Positions 6,068 through 8,222 of a stretch of 8,222 nt of DNA are shown one piece after another. Both the position numbers and the translations under genes were made by a program. Positions within the stretch are counted from its first letter, which is position 1. Every line of letters starts with the position of its first letter. The stretch comes from Acidobacteriota bacterium (GTDB lineage: Bacteria > Acidobacteriota > Terriglobia > Terriglobales > Acidobacteriaceae): contig JAKART010000085.1 in the NCBI GenBank assembly GCA_021819255.1, positions 1 to 8,222 on the forward strand, in the 5' to 3' direction. The notes under the pieces are model-generated. The model had not been told where the DNA came from. It saw only the letters and a program-made list of their open reading frames with translations, and did not search any database.

Positions 6068-7545
6068 CCCTTCCGCCCCCGCAACGGCCCGGGAAGGGCC
6101 GGACTCGCGCCTTTTGACCCTCCAGAAGCTGCTCTGCCGGCGCCCCTGGACGCCTCTTGCGGTCCAGCAGGAGCGTCTGGATCCGCGATCGGATCGACGC
6201 GCACCTGTGCGATCCGCTGCGCCTCCATCTTCACCACTTTGAAGCGCCGGCCGCCATAGTCCACCCACTCCCCTTCCGCTGGAATATGCCCCAGCTTGAC
6301 CAGCAGAAAACCCGCCAGCGTCTCCACCCCATAGGCGCGGGGAAACTTCCAGTGCAGTTGCGTCACCAGATCGCGCAGACTGGTGGCGCCATCCAGTAGA
6401 AATCCACCGCCCGATGCGGGCAGGGGCAGATTCCGCCCGGTATCGAACTCATCCTCCAACTCACCCACCACCTGCTCCAGCAGATCCTCCGCGGTGACCA
6501 GCCCCAGCGTCGATCCAAACTCGTCTACCACGATGGCAATCTGTCTGCGCCGGTTCTTGAACTCCTGTAACAGATCCAGGGCTGGTTTGGTCTCCGGAAC
6601 GACCAGCACGTCGCGCATCACCTGGCGGATCGTCAAATCCCACAGACCGCGATCTCCTGATCCGGAAGCCAGGCTGCGAAAGTGCATCAGGCGCGAGACA
6701 TCCTTGGAGTAAACCACACCGATGATCGAGTCGCGGCCCTTCTCAGCGTCGTAGACCGGAATCCGCGAGTGCTGTTCCTCCACGATCCGGGCGCTGGCCT
6801 GCTCCAGCCCCAGATCCGCGGGCAGAGAAAAGATCCTGCCCCGCGGGGTCATGATCTCATTGACCACCACCTGGTTGAGTTCAATGGCGCGATGGATCAT
6901 CTCCTCCTGATAAGCGGGCAGAAGGCCCATCCTGCGGGTTGCTGTCGCCAGCAACTTCAACTCCTCCGGCGAGTAGACGGAGTTCTCTGCGCGCAGCGGC
7001 GCGTGAAAGGCGCGCAGAACCACCTCCGCAGACCGATTCATCAAGCCCACCATCGGCCGGGTCATCCGAATGAAGACCTCCACCGGCCCCGCAACCGCCA
7101 GGGCGATCTGCTCCGCGCGCTGCAGCGCCAGCGACTTGGGCACCAACTCGCCCAGCAGCACTTCAAAGTACGTGATGATGGAAAAGGCCAGCACCACCGC
7201 AATCGAGTTTGCGTAAAACACGGCGTGCAGGCGAACTCCGGGCAACCCGCCAAGCCATGAAATGCGGGTCAGCCCGGCCAGAACCGCATTGGCCAGGGCC
7301 GGCTCGCCCAGACCGCCCAACGCCAGGCTGGCCATGGTGATGCCAAACTGTACCGCGGGCAGAAACTCCTTGGGGTGCTGCTTCAGCCGCAGCGCCGTTC
7401 GCGCTCCCGGCCGGTTGTCCTGGATCAATTGCTCGATCCGCGTCTCCCGCACACTGACAATGGCGAACTCCGCAGCCACAAAGAAGCTATTCGCCAGAAT
7501 AAAGAAGGCGATCAGGCTTCCGTGAACAAGGCTCCACTCCAGCAT
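6064..7545 (-). CDS. CNNM/CorC-type membrane protein (DUF21-CBS-CorC_HlyC)
   Basis: A 493-residue inner-membrane protein of the family often labelled hemolysin or HlyC/CorC, now linked to Mg2+/Co2+ transport (CorB/CorC, CNNM). Domains in order: a DUF21/CNNM membrane domain (about 5-185) with 'NSFFVAAEFAIVSVRETRI' and the conserved 'GELVPKSLAL' (132-141); a CBS pair (about 225-355) with 'VNEIMTPR' (228-235), 'HSRIPVYD' and 'VVDEFGSTLGLVTAEDLLE' (339-357); and a CorC_HlyC domain (about 374-450). Acidic 'GELEDEFD' links CBS2 to CorC_HlyC, as is typical. The last 40 residues are a Pro/Gly/Ala/Arg-rich tail that looks disordered. Upstream of ATG 7545 I see no good ribosome binding site (the flank reads TTCTTTCTACC). 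Its stop overlaps the ABC permease start by four bases. CBS domains suggest adenine-nucleotide control of transport, inferred from the family. Confidence 0.95.
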   Translation of the reverse strand: MLEWSLVHGSLIAFFILANSFFVAAEFAIVSVRETRIEQLIQDNRPGARTALRLKQHPKEFLPAVQFGITMASLALGGLGEPALANAVLAGLTRISWLGGLPGVRLHAVFYANSIAVVLAFSIITYFEVLLGELVPKSLALQRAEQIALAVAGPVEVFIRMTRPMVGLMNRSAEVVLRAFHAPLRAENSVYSPEELKLLATATRRMGLLPAYQEEMIHRAIELNQVVVNEIMTPRGRIFSLPADLGLEQASARIVEEQHSRIPVYDAEKGRDSIIGVVYSKDVSRLMHFRSLASGSGDRGLWDLTIRQVMRDVLVVPETKPALDLLQEFKNRRRQIAIVVDEFGSTLGLVTAEDLLEQVVGELEDEFDTGRNLPLPASGGGFLLDGATSLRDLVTQLHWKFPRAYGVETLAGFLLVKLGHIPAEGEWVDYGGRRFKVVKMEAQRIAQVRVDPIADPDAPAGPQEASRGAGRAASGGSKGASPALPGPLRGRKG

Positions 7546-7813
7546 GGTAGAAAGAACGCGGTTCGACTGCAGATGCGCCTGGAAAGCCGCGTCTCGGCTC
7601 CATCTTCATCTCCCGGAGAATGGCGCAGCCAGGACCGAAGCAGAGCCTGAGCGGCCGCAAGGAACTGCTTCAAAGTCTACACTGGCGAAGCGAAAGGACC
7701 ATCTCGACCTCCGCAGAGCGGAACGCAGCGCGTTTCCGATCCGCGAGTTCCAGAGTCGATCGAGCCCTTCGGAGTGCATCCTCGGTCGGTGGGCTCCATA
7801 GGCCGCATCCAAA

Positions 7814-7865
7814 TTGTTTTGGTTACGGCTGCGGGCGCCTTGTTTTGGTTATGGCTGCGGGCGCC
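7814..7865. repeat. 26-bp tandem direct duplication
   Basis: Two head-to-tail 26-base copies (7814-7839 and 7840-7865) start TTGTTTTGGTTA and end GGCTGCGGGCGCC. They differ at a single base (c at 7825, t at 7851). The length is not a multiple of three, so it would shift any reading frame, which fits noncoding DNA. The T-rich first half stands out from the GC-rich surroundings. Recent slippage, or a two-site binding array, could explain it. Confidence 0.85.
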
Positions 7866-8093
7866 GGCTTCCTGGAACAGCTTCCGATGGTTGTGAATGG
7901 GGCAGCCCGAGAGCTGTCGCGATGGCTTTTCCCAGCAAGGCCGGACGCAAGAACAGGGCAGCCACGCTTGGGGAAGAACGCCCGGCTACAGCGAAGATTG
8001 GTTCATCGCCAGGCAACTCGCCGCGCGCAAGATCCGCAAAGACCTGTCCCCGCGGCCGGGCAAAACTGCCGCAGCGGCTGGGCCGCAACAAAC

Positions 8094-8115
8094 GGCCGGG
8101 ATTTCTCCCCCGGCC
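8094..8115 (-). terminator. Terminator-like hairpin for the gene at the right edge
   Basis: Read on the - strand, GGCCGGG (8115-8109) pairs perfectly with CCCGGCC (8100-8094) over an 8-base loop. It is preceded by AA and followed by GTTTGTTG. That is a 7-bp GC stem with a short, interrupted T-rich tail, as in a weak Rho-independent terminator. It begins about 70 bases after the putative stop at 8185-8187 and supports a - strand gene ending there. Confidence 0.5.
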
Positions 8116-8184
8116 TTGGGCTTAACCCATGGGCAGAACGCGATTCAGCGCGCTTCCACCCTTTATCTGCTCGCGGAAAACTGT

Positions 8185-8222
8185 TCAGGCCAGGACGCGC
8201 TTCAGGCTCTCTTCGAGATCGG
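8185..8222 (-). CDS. Possible C-terminal end of a gene cut by the window edge
   Basis: On the - strand the last 38 bases of the window read DLEESLKRVLA followed by TGA (8187-8185). The two edge bases, CC, complete a preceding codon ending in CC, possibly Ala. The peptide looks like the amphipathic helix that ends many enzymes. 'ADLEESL' faintly resembles the C-terminus of PLP-dependent trans-sulfuration enzymes or other fold-type I PLP enzymes, but eleven residues cannot establish that. The terminator-like hairpin downstream is the main support. The alternative is that this is noncoding. Confidence 0.38.
   Translation of the reverse strand, partial: DLEESLKRVLA

Larger units (their letters stand above)
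7546..8184. other. Intergenic region of about 640 bp without a convincing gene
   Basis: No reading frame on either strand shows recognisable domains, good codon use and a ribosome binding site together. The longer open frames give Arg/Pro/Ser/Gly-rich translations typical of chance frames in GC-rich DNA. The region should contain the promoter of the CNNM gene (read leftward), but I find no convincing -35/-10 pair; TAGACT, read on the - strand near 7678, is only a weak -10 match. It also holds the 26-bp tandem duplication and a terminator-like hairpin, listed separately. Confidence 0.6.

Noticed and set aside
7897..8222. A + strand frame from ATG 7897 open to the window edge (108 codons), containing 'EDWFIARQLAARKIRKD'
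   Set aside because: It has no ribosome binding site, its composition is Gln/Ala/Pro/Gly/Arg-heavy, another + frame is also open to the edge, and the hairpin at 8094-8115 lies inside it. A partial gene cannot be fully excluded without the sequence beyond the edge.
1..8222. Matching window ends: CCGATCTCG at 1-9 and its reverse complement at 8214-8222
   Set aside because: Nine bases is short, and the flanks differ immediately (CGGCGCTG versus AAGAGAGC). With no transposase or other mobile gene between them, terminal repeats of an element are not supported.

Overview
The window is GC-rich, gene-dense bacterial chromosome. The style of the Crp/Fnr regulator and of the CNNM/CorC-type protein reminds me of soil Acidobacteriota (class Terriglobia). 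That placement is an impression from protein style, not a database result. I see no phage, insertion sequence, CRISPR array, tRNA or rRNA.

The left half is read on the + strand. A 5' region with a dyad-symmetric element leads into a Crp/Fnr-family regulator (286-996). A 285-bp gap with a short tandem repeat and GC-rich hairpins follows. Then come an animal-type deoxyribose-phosphate aldolase (deoC, about 1282-2319) and, 87 bp further on, an 808-residue two-domain aldehyde dehydrogenase of the ALDH16 type (2407-4833). The two enzymes make a coherent catabolic step: the aldolase splits 2-deoxyribose 5-phosphate into glyceraldehyde 3-phosphate and acetaldehyde, and the dehydrogenase can oxidise the acetaldehyde. 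The adjacent regulator is a natural candidate for controlling them, but the sequence does not prove it.

The right half is read on the - strand and converges on the first block across a 241-bp spacer. A CNNM/CorC-like membrane protein (7545-6064) overlaps by four bases, in an ATGA junction, a DppB/NikB-type ABC permease (6067-5075). The permease has no DppC partner, ATPase or binding protein beside it in this window, so it is either an orphan or works with subunits encoded elsewhere.

Upstream of the CNNM gene lies about 640 bp without a convincing gene. It holds a 26-bp tandem duplication and, near the right edge, a terminator-like hairpin. The hairpin sits just downstream (on the - strand) of what looks like the last codons of another - strand gene cut by the window edge.

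Nothing here is an obvious new defence or mobile system. The points most worth a second look are the aldolase-ALDH16 cassette with its dead second domain, the dyad in front of the regulator, and the translationally coupled CNNM-permease pair.
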